From contig OX485809.1 of NCBI GenBank assembly GCA_950295325.1, positions 2,728,001-2,792,000 on the forward strand: a DNA stretch of 64,000 bases, written 5' to 3'. How positions within the stretch are numbered: the stretch's first letter is position 1; every line of letters begins with the position of its first letter. The DNA comes from Polytrichum commune. Its lineage: Eukaryota > Streptophyta > Polytrichopsida > Polytrichales > Polytrichaceae. The notes beneath the pieces were generated by a model. That model worked only from the letters and a program-made list of their open reading frames with translations, was not told where the DNA came from and ran no database searches. The position numbers and the translations under genes are program-made. Below are positions 1-11,100 of the stretch, piece after piece.

Positions 1-2
1 TA

Positions 3-3000
3 TACCAAGGACTAGCCAAATATATATCGGCCAAGTACGGTGGTTCACTACACCTACCTAAACTAAAACAACAAGCATGCACAAGATCACCAATAGCGAG
101 AACATTATTTCTCCTAGAACGAGAATACGAAATACACGTCACCACCGCAATCCGTGCATTTCCCATCAAAAACACCCCCCTTGAAGAAATATGGAAAAAC
201 AACCCAACCTATACTAGCCTTACGGACGACTCAAAAAGGAAAACCCAAACATACCTAGACAAACTATATACATACGGCATCACCACAATAACACAAATTC
301 AAAACAAAGACACTAGGGCCATATTAACTCCCGACGAATTCAAGACCATATATAGACACACACCAAGAACCATCAAAGAGGCACTCCAACAAGCCAAAAT
401 ATTATTTCCAAACCCACCACCACCCCCCACACCCCAAAGAACCCACCTCGCACTAGAACAACCAATACCCCCTAGCAACACCCAACACCCAAATATACAC
501 ACACAACACAACCTTGGGAGAGCAATACATACCATAACCCAAGTAAAAACCACTACCAGGAAAGATAAATGGGGGGCCCAAGCTATCCGAAGAACATATC
601 TATGCCAATGGCAATACACACAAGGATCCACACAACAATGGCGCACAGAAGAAGACCTACTACACCCCGACAACATATTGCTCGATCACAACCTACTTCT
701 CATCACACAATACCAACGTAAAATATTAGAACAAAAAGCCACCCAACAATACGCCGACCTCCTAAAATCCTCCCAATCAAAAGACAAACGATTTATACAC
801 CCCCCTCTCAAAATAACTAACCTCACAACATCCACACAAGAGTGCAACCCGGACAAAGATATAATTACCAACAAACCAACCATCCAAATACAAGCCACAA
901 TATCCAACATCTACGATCAAAAAGGGAATTATATAACCTCCCTAAACACTGAAAGACTACAATGGCTATGGAGCCGCTTCTGTGACAACCACCTCCCACA
1001 CCTCGCCAACTTTCTAAAACCCCCACCACAAGACTTTGAAACCGAAATACTATGGCTTATCCAACGATATATAACCATACTCCCCAAGAAAAACCCCAAA
1101 AACATACTACCAAATAACCTACACCACACCCTACACCCAGACATCACCAAACTACTAATAGAATCATATAAAATTACGCACTCATACTACTCTTCCCCCC
1201 TCACATGCCCTATGCAACTTACACAGTACAATTCACCACATAACCGAGACATACTATTTGGCTCCATGGGACACGCGCAGTCCTCCCGCTGGAGAGGAAT
1301 AGGCCTAGCATTCCCCACGGACCACAACACAACCTTAGAAGCTATTCATTGGGCAAGAATGGCAGCCAAAGAAGACACACATACGCTCACCATTCTAATA
1401 GTTAACCACAAAGACTGGACAACACAACCACTACCACTTAATATTAATGAAGACATCCACATGATTGCAACTATACCACCACACACCATACAATATGCTC
1501 CTACACCGGAATGGCCAAAATACTACCAATACATAGAACCATCGCTCACATCCATAATTTGCGTATCCAACCCCGCACACCTATCGATGAATATACAACC
1601 CCCACAAGAACTACAAAATGTCCTAAAGAAAACATTTAACATACACATAGACACCCATCCCATCAAACTCAACACAAAACCCTATAAAGTCAAATTCTCC
1701 AATTCATGGAACAATGCACCTAAAGCAATCCCCCCGCCAATGCATTCAAACCTCAACACACCACCTCTTCCTATTGAATTTAATCACACCCACCCCCTTA
1801 AATTCCAACCACAAAAATGTACATACACGGACGGATCATTTATCCCACCCACCAAAAATTCCGAAGGACAAATAGAAGGTAACACAGCAGGATCAGGAGT
1901 ATATAGTCCCAACAACAACACCCACATAGCAGAAAGACTACCCGGATACCAAAACATCCTAAGAGCAGAACTCAATGCAATACTCATAGCCATCGAAAAC
2001 ATACAAAATACCCAAACAGAAACACATATATTTACAGACAGCCTTAACAGCATATTCCTAATCAACAACCATATACAACACCCCACATCACAACATCACC
2101 ACCCAGATAAATTACTCATAGCGGCCATCATCCGACAAATATATTGGACACCTCACAAAGTACACATACATAAGGTACGAGCACACACAGGCATCATTGG
2201 AAACGAAATAGCCGACGCACTAGCCAATGAAGGGAACCTCAAGGAAAAACCATCCCCCACACCCCACATACACATAGCACACTCAACTCCTTATTGGTTA
2301 GCAAGCTGCCCGACGGCCACGCATGACGGAGCCATACGCAACCTAAACACATTCATAACAAAAGAACACGAATCTCGAGAGACGCAAATAGCCAAACATA
2401 AATTCCCATATGTCGACAAATGGCTCTCAAATGAGCAAATAAACCAAAAACTCTCTAACCATTTTTGGACAAACGACAAAGTAAGCGACGCACAAATTAC
2501 CCAAACACTAAAATTCAGATACGCCCAATACATGGGCAACCATAGGAAAAACATTTTTTGGCCTCTCACACACCAAAACCCCAACTGTACATTGTGCCAC
2601 AAAAATGACAGAGATACGTGGCCCCACCTACTATCCACATGTGAACACCCATACCTAAAAGGATTAAGAATTGCACGACACAACAACGCGGTACACCTCA
2701 TCACCCAAACACTCCAAGCCAACAAAAACACCCGATATTTCACACTAACCAATGCAGGAAAAATTAACAACACAATACCAGAACAAACAATCCCGGACTG
2801 GCTCATTAAATGCTCATGTCAACAAATGCCATGCAATTGCCAAGCTAAACTAAGACCGGACATCCTATGCATAATAGGTGCTCCTAACCAAGCACAAACA
2901 CCCATACTACCCTCCCCAACACACACAATCCAATTTATTGAATTTACATACTGCCATGACAGATTCCCAGAACAAGCAATCACCCGAAAACACACGAAAT

Positions 3001-3248
3001 ATGACCCACTAATCAATACCATACAAAACAATGGATGGAAGACCAACCCTATCATTACCATCACAGCTGGAGTTAGAGGTGCCATCCATGAACACTCCAT
3101 TGAAAAACTAACCGAATTAAAAATCCCTAAATCAAACATCAAACTTCTTATGAAACATTTACACCAAAATGCCATCAAATATCTCACATACTTGGTCCTA
3201 AATAAAAGGAAACTAGATAACAAACAAGCACCCATCCCCCCGCCTTAA
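3..3248 (+). CDS. Retrotransposon polyprotein, C-terminal part (RNase H, CCHC knuckle, restriction-like endonuclease)
   Basis: One frame is open from base 3 to the TAA at 3246-3248 (1081 residues, no start in the window). The first ATG-less stretch reads through in frame, so a start near 678 is not real. A ribonuclease H domain lies at about 1820-2250, with YTDGS (Asp codon 1830), RAELNA (Glu codon 1968), FTDS (Asp codon 2037) and GNEIADALAN (Asp codon 2214), the usual D-E-D-D set. Downstream is a CxxC...HxxxxC knuckle (Cys codons 2586 and 2595, His 2625, Cys 2640). The C-terminus has RPD (Asp codon 2859), IEFTYC (Glu codon 2940) and RKHTKY (Lys codons 2988 and 2997), the PD-(D/E)-K layout of restriction-like endonucleases in R2/R4/NeSL-type elements. 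In those families the knuckle and nuclease cut the target for target-primed reverse transcription. The product would act in the nucleus on its own RNA and the target DNA. Codon use is strongly skewed to A/C. Confidence 0.85.
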   Translation, partial: YQGLAKYISAKYGGSLHLPKLKQQACTRSPIARTLFLLEREYEIHVTTAIRAFPIKNTPLEEIWKNNPTYTSLTDDSKRKTQTYLDKLYTYGITTITQIQNKDTRAILTPDEFKTIYRHTPRTIKEALQQAKILFPNPPPPPTPQRTHLALEQPIPPSNTQHPNIHTQHNLGRAIHTITQVKTTTRKDKWGAQAIRRTYLCQWQYTQGSTQQWRTEEDLLHPDNILLDHNLLLITQYQRKILEQKATQQYADLLKSSQSKDKRFIHPPLKITNLTTSTQECNPDKDIITNKPTIQIQATISNIYDQKGNYITSLNTERLQWLWSRFCDNHLPHLANFLKPPPQDFETEILWLIQRYITILPKKNPKNILPNNLHHTLHPDITKLLIESYKITHSYYSSPLTCPMQLTQYNSPHNRDILFGSMGHAQSSRWRGIGLAFPTDHNTTLEAIHWARMAAKEDTHTLTILIVNHKDWTTQPLPLNINEDIHMIATIPPHTIQYAPTPEWPKYYQYIEPSLTSIICVSNPAHLSMNIQPPQELQNVLKKTFNIHIDTHPIKLNTKPYKVKFSNSWNNAPKAIPPPMHSNLNTPPLPIEFNHTHPLKFQPQKCTYTDGSFIPPTKNSEGQIEGNTAGSGVYSPNNNTHIAERLPGYQNILRAELNAILIAIENIQNTQTETHIFTDSLNSIFLINNHIQHPTSQHHHPDKLLIAAIIRQIYWTPHKVHIHKVRAHTGIIGNEIADALANEGNLKEKPSPTPHIHIAHSTPYWLASCPTATHDGAIRNLNTFITKEHESRETQIAKHKFPYVDKWLSNEQINQKLSNHFWTNDKVSDAQITQTLKFRYAQYMGNHRKNIFWPLTHQNPNCTLCHKNDRDTWPHLLSTCEHPYLKGLRIARHNNAVHLITQTLQANKNTRYFTLTNAGKINNTIPEQTIPDWLIKCSCQQMPCNCQAKLRPDILCIIGAPNQAQTPILPSPTHTIQFIEFTYCHDRFPEQAITRKHTKYDPLINTIQNNGWKTNPIITITAGVRGAIHEHSIEKLTELKIPKSNIKLLMKHLHQNAIKYLTYLVLNKRKLDNKQAPIPPP

Positions 3249-3277
3249 AATTATTATATATACCTATTAGTACACCA

Positions 3278-3382
3278 GAGCCCACCTCCCCACGGAGGCA
3301 TAACACCTTGTATTGCATCATGGTGCGCTATGATCAATACAAGGTTAACGGGCTCGCATTCATGCCGGTATTAAAATACGGG
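3278..3382 (+). other. Structured 3' UTR of the retrotransposon
   Basis: The 3' UTR can fold into a three-way junction. GAGCCC (3278-3283) pairs with GGGCTC (3350-3355) and encloses two hairpins: CCTCC/GGAGG (3285-3289 with 3294-3298, loop CCAC), and a long stem between 3301-3321 and 3330-3347 with a small bulge and an 8-nt loop. A further hairpin follows at 3365-3382 (GTAT/ATAC flanked by CC/GG). In stringent non-LTR families the reverse transcriptase recognises a folded 3' UTR RNA; that role here is inference. Confidence 0.6.
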
Positions 3383-3599
3383 CGTTATTTTTTCTTTCAT
3401 ATCCAGAGGCTCATCCAAGTGGAGGGCACTTCTAACTCTCTTGTATTTTTCTATCCATGTAGAGGACATTCCATCCATAATCTATATTTTACATTCATGA
3501 GCAAACCATTGAAATGCCACAACAGGTGGGAGTTGATGGATGTCTTGCTGCTATCACAACTCATCATCCATTCTCTCGTCACTCATTATGTAGTCCAAA

Positions 3600-4320
3600 T
3601 TCGATCAACTCATGAACATCATATGAGAATTTTGGATGATATTACATGTCCATGGATGAAAATTATGACAAATTTTGAAACCCTTATGCTCTTGGACGAG
3701 CGACCGTTTATGAACTACACCGTTTATGCTATTTAGTGTCACGTATTATTTGGAATCATGCAACGCAATAATTAAGGACAAACGTTGAGTCATCCACAGA
3801 CTCAAGCTTGTGGACCAAATCTTGGAATTATGGATGATATATCATAGCTTCATGGACAAAAAAATGTGACAAGTTTTCATTAACCCTCTCCTGCTCTTGG
3901 ACAAGTATTTGGTTATGAACTAGATAAGCATCGAGAGGAGAGTGGAGGACGAGCATTGAGTCATCCACCAACCCAAGCTCGTGGATTGTATCTTGGAATT
4001 AGGGATGATATCACGCCTTCATGGACGATAAAATATGACAAGTTTTCATTAACCCTCCTGCTCTTAGACAAGTAATTGGTTATGAACTAGATAAGCAACA
4101 AGAGGAGAGTGGAGGACAAGCGTTGAGTCATCCACCAACCCAAGCTCATGGACTGAATCTTGGATGGAATTTATGGATGATATCACGCCTTCATGGACGA
4201 TAAAATATGATAAGTTTTCATGAATTATGGATGATATCACGCCTTCGTGGACAAAGCTTGTGACGAGTTCGAGTTCTCATAAGCCTCGTGCTCTTGGATG
4301 AGCGATCTGTGAGGATGCTG
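3600..4320. repeat. ~170-bp tandem repeat, about four diverged units
   Basis: The segment starting TTGAGTCATCCA recurs at 3785, 3956 and 4123 (spacing 171 and 167 bp). Each unit carries the phrases GGATGATATCACGCCTTC and GGTTATGAACTAGATAAGC. An older unit is recognisable at about 3620-3780, and a partial one trails to about 4320. It lies between the retroelement and the start of the DUF220 gene. No coding potential is apparent. A diverged relative sits at 10590-10745. Confidence 0.75.
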
Positions 4321-4703
4321 GGTGACGATGACAAGCAGGTTCGCCCACCTCACTTTTAGATTGGCGTGGAATTCAAATCATCCCCAAGACACTTCACCTC
4401 GCTCAGTAATCTCTTCGTCATGCATGTACAGTAGTGTGCTGGCATCTCTTTAAGCACCTTGGAGTTGTAAGCACCTCTGTACATGTGGCGCGGCTGCAAT
4501 TCCTTGTCTCGTCAATTCCCTACTTACCTGCCACCACCAGCACCCAAAATCTGTATCCTTTCCTTCACAGTTTGGTGTTTGATTTGAGTGTCTCAATTTG
4601 GTTTGGTCTAATTTGTGTGTGTTTGAGAGAGAGAGAGAGAGAGATTTTGTGGTCAGTTGATGGCAGTGTGAATTGAAGAGCGAGGGTTTAGGAAGTGTCG
4701 GCT
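4321..4703 (+). promoter_or_regulatory. Promoter/5' UTR region of the DUF220 gene with a GA tract
   Basis: The stretch upstream of the ATG at 4704 holds a GA dinucleotide run at 4625-4644, the kind of tract common in plant promoters and 5' UTRs. No clear TATA box was identified. The ATG context (GCTATGG) is acceptable. Confidence 0.4.
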
Positions 4704-7449
4704 ATGGCAGGAGGACAGACGGACATAGGACCTCTGGAGAAATTGAAGCTGGAAGGGATATGCACAGGAAAGGGCGCAGTAGAATGGATCAACAACCGCG
4801 TGAAGGATTTGGTGAATGTAACGTCTCTCCTACTCTACTCTGAGAAATTTGGGGCCTGAAACGAGAATGTTTGGGTTATGTTGCACAATTTGGTCCAGCT
4901 ACGGAAGTTGTAGTTTCCTTTCTCAGAAAACGATATTGGGTCATGAGCCAAATTTGAATTGGCATATTCGACCTAACTCACCATCCTTGCAGTATCCTGT
5001 CCCCATGTATTGTTGAAGAAGATTAAACTTCTGAGAGATGTGCATGGGGGATCCTTGTGTGTTGCTCTCCAGGATTTTGAGCTTGATTTGAGATAGCGTT
5101 AGAAAGCAAAACTTTGATTGATTGGTAAATTGCAGTTCTGTTCTATCGATTGCTCCATCCATTGAGCAAGAATCTTGCTAATAGTAAATATGGTGATGGA
5201 ACCTTAGGGTTAAAACTTTTGAGTCAGATTGAAAGGTTGAATATGATACAGCATGCCAACACCCTAGTTTTTTATCATGATGAGAATATCTTCTATATCC
5301 TTTGTCTTCTTAAAAACCAAAAAGTGCCTCTATTGCAGCATGAATGCAGATACTTCTCTTTGACAGTCTTGGGCACAAAAAAATTTCATTTGTGTTGTGG
5401 GGTTCAACGTTGGGACAGGCTTCTCAACAATCAGTTTCCACGTGGAAGAATGGTCTTCAGCAGCAAATGCATTTGAAGAATGGTAATGCTAGGGTTACAC
5501 CTCAGCTTGAAGTGAAAGCGAAAGAGGTTCCGCTCACAATTGCGCAAACCTTAGAGAAGGAGATGAAGGCATGGAGACAAAACAGCGCATGGATTGATGA
5601 GAAACCTGTCATAGAGGTACATCTTTGAATTTTCTGTACACCTTTATATTTCACCAACTTACAACATCCTAGATTTTTTTACAGACTTGCCAAGGTATGA
5701 ATTATGTGTTTCTTTCATGTGTCAAGATATCTTTGGAATGTGTAGGAGAACCTTTATTGAAAGATTGTAGTGATAGCCTGCTGTTGTGTGTTTTTTTGTC
5801 TTGTGTTGAATTTTAGCCATGGGGTGCTGTCTACAGGTGACAGTGCCGAAAGGAACTCTCTGCCAAGTCAACTCACAGTTTAAGATTGGCATTCCACCTG
5901 ATACAGTGTACAACATTCTCATCGATCCTGCAAACAAACGGGTCTTCAAGAACATTGAGGTATTCTCAATCACGAGATTCAATTTTTTGGTTGATATTTT
6001 TCAAATTCTTCTGATTGTAGTGTTGGATTGAGGATGCCAGACGGACTTACAGAAGGGCAAAAAATATAAAGTATCATACCAATTCTAGGTTTGAAGGTGG
6101 AGTACTTTTAACCTGTGAACTTGCAGAAAGGCAACAGATTTGAGTTGCCATACCATGGTCAAGTGAAAATTCTAGGAATCTTCTTATTTAGTAACTCGGA
6201 GCACCCTATGTTCCAGCAAACTCATGTTGCAAAATCCTTCGCTTACATAGATTGACATAATGATTTTTCTCTTCCCTTAGAGTGTACAATAATTGGAGTA
6301 GAAGTCAATGTGTAAACTGACAGTGTCTTGGGGTAATGTGTGGATTTTTGGTTTTTAGGAGGTGATCTCTCGCAAAGTTATAGAAGATGATGGAGATAGG
6401 CAATTAGTTGAGCTAGAAGAAGCAGCAAGTTGGAGGTTTTTGTGGTTCTCTGGGACTTTGAAAGTCTGTGTTGAAGTGGATCAGAACCGACGAACACGAA
6501 CAGTAAGTCCGTGACCAAACGTTTCTTCCAGCTGATTGCATATACTTATCCTTCTGTGGATGTGCTTTGAAATGTGTAATGCAAGCTTGCAAAGTCACCT
6601 CTGCTTTGGTATAAAGAATTGAGCAAGTTTTTGTGGATATCCAGATGAACTACAGGCTTGCAAGGGAGGGATTCATGAAGAAGTTTGAGGGATCATGGAA
6701 CGTAAGACCTCATTATATTGATGCCATGGGAAATCCTGTTTCAGAGAGTGGTGCAGATCGAGTGGCATCTATTGTCCTTTTGCAGCAGGTGGGTTAATAC
6801 TAACCCGTAAAAGGACCAAGGGAGTGTTTATATGGGATAAGTGATGATTTGTATGAACTCCCAACAAGTATTGAATTAAAATTTTATCTGGTCAATGATA
6901 TTGAATCCATAATTAGCACAATCTCTTAAAAAGAGGACATTTCATACCACTTGGGAGTTTCTGCGATTAATCCCAGCTTTCCAACGTTTGTGGACGCACA
7001 GAAATTTCGACCTTATGAACCTGAGTTATATAAAGTAGGAAACCGAAAAATGTAAACAAATAAGGCTCACCTACCTTAGAGGTCAAACTGAGCTCGCATT
7101 TTGTTCAGAATCTACTTCTGCATACAGGTCAGAAAGTGTTTGTAAACGTTGCTTATTGCAATGGCAGGTGGTGCAACCAGCACTGGTGCCCCCGCCTCCT
7201 TTTAAAGGTTACATACGTGGTATCACAACAAAGACAACAGAGATGTTGCTGCATGACCTTCAAGCAGAGGGTAAACGGTTGAGGGATAATCTGCTCAACA
7301 ACTCTGGAGAACAGCCCGAGCCAGTGAAAGAGGACACACATAAGGAGGATATGTTTAATAACCATTTGAAGCATTGCAGGAAATTTTCAGTTAATCGTCG
7401 CAAGCCAAGGAAGAGTAGGTGGAGACAGAAAGAGGAGGATTGTCCATAA
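4704..7449 (+). CDS. DUF220 family protein (plant, START/coenzyme Q-binding-like), six exons
   Basis: Spliced model: 4704-4817, 5419-5616, 5837-5959, 6359-6502, 6645-6788 and 7168-7449. All junctions are phase 0 with GT-AG signals, giving 334 residues. Exons 3-6 hold the recognisable family core: [21 protein letters not shown] (split here at residues 124-144), then EVISRKV, a WRFLWFSG segment, [10 protein letters not shown] and [11 protein letters not shown] followed by [17 protein letters not shown]. These blocks match plant DUF220 proteins (the Arabidopsis OBP32pep group) as I know them. The fold is thought to be START-like, with an unknown ligand. No signal peptide or membrane segment is seen, and the C-terminus is basic (RRKPRKSR). 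The first intron is 600 bp, and the exon 2 start is the least certain because several AG acceptors precede it. The gene faces the GT47 gene tail to tail. The biochemical role is unknown. Confidence 0.8.
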
Positions 7450-8171
7450 GAAATGCACCTCTTCTTCCCTCTCCTGACAATTAGACATGGAGTAACGCCC
7501 AAGTGGTATGAAATGTCCTGTAATAGTAATTTGGTGAAAACTTGGTTCAGCCCTCTGACCCATCAGTTATTGCTGATGTAATTGTGGCAGCTCAGTAATT
7601 GAGTGCTACACCATCACCTGTAGTTTGTTGGTACATAGATGAAGAGCGCTGCAGAGTCATGAACTGCTACCAGTGTACATTTTAGCTGGTCTAACGGCCA
7701 AGCAGAATTCAGAAGGCTAGATTTCAGTCACTCGGTCAAGCATCTAGGTGTAATAGTAGAATTTGTGGCAATGGCTGCTAAGCTCCCGTTGTTGTACAGG
7801 GAATGAGAATCTATTGTAATTTGTGACATACATGACATGTTTGTTCATTTGAAAATATTACGCAGTCCTCCCCAAGAAGAGATCTCTGTGAGTAGTGTTC
7901 CCTGTGATGGTTTTCCAAGAAAATCACTCATCAACTAAAATGCAACTTCGATCATGGCACTAAAATTTTGTTCTTAAATGTCTGCAACATTGGTCATGTG
8001 TTGAGTGTACAGTTCATAATCTACAGCAACTTATTGTGTTGACTCAAAGTGTCTGTGTGTGCCTGTGTGTGTGTGTCTCTGTCAGTCTATTATATAGTAC
8101 AACCCTAATGTTGGGTGCCAAACTTCAATGTTTGGTTGCCCATCTTCAATGCAATGTTCTTCAATGCAATG
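7450..8171. other. 3' UTR/intergenic spacer between convergent genes
   Basis: About 720 bp between the stop codons of the DUF220 gene (+) and the GT47 gene (-). It must contain both 3' UTRs. A TG-rich run lies at about 8050-8080. No third gene is seen. Confidence 0.6.
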
Positions 8172-11100
8172 CTACTGCGTGTTTGGAACTTGTTCTTCGA
8201 ACCGATTAAGGCGGCTTGTCCAGACTGAATGTAGTATCATATTGAAGATATCATACTTTTCCGGCTTCTCATGCCACACAAAGTGTTGGCGAACGTGCCT
8301 GAGCTGTGATTGCAGGCTCCTGTACTTTGAATCAGGAATGCCCAACAAAATGGATTTCAAGTTAGGGATATCCTTTTCAGGCACTGTGACGGAGAAAGAA
8401 TCCCAGTTAAGTACATCACTGAAAGGGAGAACAAAGTTGTCGGCAATCAGGACGGGAACACAGTCGTAATAGATTGATTCAACTATGCGGGGGCTGTTGA
8501 CCTCAAAGCCCATGGCACATATACAGTACTTGCTGGATTTCATGTGCTGCATGTATGACATCTTTCTTGCAATAGGCTTTGGGATGACCTCAAAAATCTT
8601 CATGTCAGGGTCTTTGTCTTTCCAGTATGCCAGAAGAGTAGGTCTCACCCGGCCGTGCATTTGGCCAGCAAAGAAGGCCAGGATTGGACGTTTATTGTAT
8701 CCTGGTCCTCCTAGCCGCAGAGGCAACTTCTGAGAGTGGAGGTAAACTTCAGGGAGGGATGCATCTTTGCCCAGAATAAACTCTTCACTTACGTCTGCGT
8801 TGCACACCACTTTTACTGCATTCCTTCGCAAAGTGGGATGATCTCGAGCAGTGGCTGGCCCCTGCAGATGAGATGCACTGTAAGATTCCTCCATACATGC
8901 AACTATTGTAAATAACATACCCAACTCTGGACTTGGACCATATGCAATGAAGTCTTGGACAATTACAACATTCTGTGGGGAGCTAACAAACCTCTTTATC
9001 ATAGAACAAATACAAGGAAGATGTATGGGAATTACTGAGGTGCCTAATGTGGGCTTTGTTGATCAGTCTTAGGACCCCTACCATTCTTGGAGTTGTGTGT
9101 TTGCATCGCATGCACCCTGGAGAGTTTTCCTACTCTCTTTTTTGGGTCTTAGGTCTTGACTTTGTATGTTTTTTGAGAGTGTAATAAATTTCATTTATTT
9201 GTCCAAAAAGAATAAAGAAAAGAAAAGGAAAAAGAAAAGAAGATAGGGGATTGCTAAATCAACCACACATTGGTTTAAAAAATCGCAAAGATGTGCTGCA
9301 CGATCACATGACCTACCAAAGTTTGAATAATATTAGTTGTAAGCTGAAATGTAAAGAAAGGAGTAGAGATGATACCTTGCTCCTCTTTGTGTGTGAGATG
9401 AAAAATCAAGTTTGGATAGGTCATGTGACTATGCGACGTGTCGTTGTGGTTGTTTTAAAAAATTATTGGTCGATTTAACAATCCCCAAAAGATAAGGTCA
9501 TCTCAAAATATACTAAGTATTGGTGTTCAAAGTTGAGGTAGTATTGAGACCTATGTGTCATGGTATAACATCTCTCCATTGTGAAGCCAACATATAGCTA
9601 TTGATCCGTTCAACATTGATTCGATTCAAAATTAAACCTTTGAGGTCTTCCAACTATAAATTGTAGGAACAAATTATCAAAAATTGCAACCCTCTAATTT
9701 GTTATAGGTTTCACGAAAGGTGAACATGAAGTGAGCCACCTTTCGTTTTGTGGGCTCACCGAATGTAATAGTCGGATGCTCGAAAAGCTGTGCAGGGAGA
9801 GACAGATTCAGACTAAGCTCCTAGCATCCCACGATTATATTTTGAGGTTACTTACCCAGTCATGGCAGGAGACAAAGAAGTGGTCTGCTCCTTGTGTGCG
9901 GTTCCAGAAAGAATATCGTGAAGCTATAGAATTGACATAGTTCTTGATGAAGCTGGCGAGTGGCAGCATGGTGTGTGAGTTGGGCACATAGAGATGAGAT
10001 ACCATATGCTGCACACTGTAGGGCAAGAAGAACATGTGCGCTTTCCACGGATCCCTCACCAGGTAATTGTTGGGCCTTCGGATGCGCTCCAGGAACTGAC
10101 CCTCCGATGCGTAGATCCCCGTTTTCGGGCCCGAGTGGACCAGTGGCTTCGACCCATCTCTGTATACGTATACCTTGAACACCTTTTCCATCAACTCATA
10201 GCTCCTGTACAGGAACCACCAATCAAACACCTCACTGATGAAATACATATGATATAACAAACTCCCAATCAGTGGTCAATTGAACCCCAAACCAAAGACA
10301 ACGTTCCAGATCCGAGTGCCGAAACAATCAATTATCTAGATATGCGATGGAGACGTAGTTGACGAAGAAAGAAATTCTGCAAGCTTTGCCACATGGTGGA
10401 CTTGGTCATGTCAAGCGATTTTGCTGCCATTTCTTATTCGTAATTGGATGTCAGGAGGCACGATTATTTCTTCTAATTGATGACCTGCCATGGCCTTGAC
10501 CACTATGCACTAGAGAACCAACGAGAGGAGAGTTATCAATTGAGTTGATTATCAATCATGGCCACCTACTCTAACTGGTTATCAGTATTAACCGATTCGT
10601 TCATGAACAAAATTTGGGAATTACGGATGAAATCGCAATTCCATGGGTGAACGATTGTGAAGCGTATTGATAACCCTTTTGTTCTTGGATGGAGAGATCG
10701 ATTATGTCAAGTAATGGGGACAAACATAACATTACGCAGTTGCTATCAATCGTTCCATTCTAGTAATATTGAGTGTTAGTGCTTCACCTGAATCTCACTC
10801 TTTTTTCAAGCTGAATCTACTTATTGACAAACATCTGTAAGATACAATTCTAGCACCTTACATGACATATTCCCGGCCCCACCCACCTTGGTCACTCAGC
10901 TGAACAATCTATGAATCTAACCCTGCCATCAGCTATCGTAAGCACCCAATACCTACTGTTGTGGCAAGGCTCCTTGCATCCATTACCTAGCTCATAGTAA
11001 ATCAATAGTGGCAAGGAGTGACCTACTTGGAGAAGGCTGTGACATTCTTGTAGAGGTTGGTATGCAAATTAGGGTCAGCACAATCTGGAGTTGCTTGGGC

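Larger units (their letters stand above)
1..3395 (+). mobile_element. Non-LTR retrotransposon, 5'-truncated by the window edge
   Basis: The 3' part of a non-LTR (LINE-type) retrotransposon: a long ORF open from the left edge to 3248, then a short foldable 3' UTR ending around 3382-3395 in a T-rich stretch. The sense strand is visibly rich in A and C and poor in G, unlike the surrounding DNA, which marks the element's extent. The reverse transcriptase core is not in the window and should lie to the left. The ORF has no stop over about 1080 codons, so the copy looks recent or still constrained. The exact 3' end and target-site duplication cannot be defined from one end. Confidence 0.85.

Noticed and set aside
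299..3235. Minus-strand open frames under the retrotransposon ORF
   Set aside because: They are antisense shadows caused by the G-poor codon use of the plus-strand ORF; translations are Cys/Trp/Val-rich and match nothing.
678..3248. An 856-residue protein starting at 678
   Set aside because: The start codon would be TTG, and the same frame is open upstream to base 3 with matching composition.
8862..9002. N-terminal extension MIKRFVSS... of the GT47 last exon
   Set aside because: It is intron read-through; the HDW|GPATARDH junction and the CTGCAG acceptor place the exon start at 8861.
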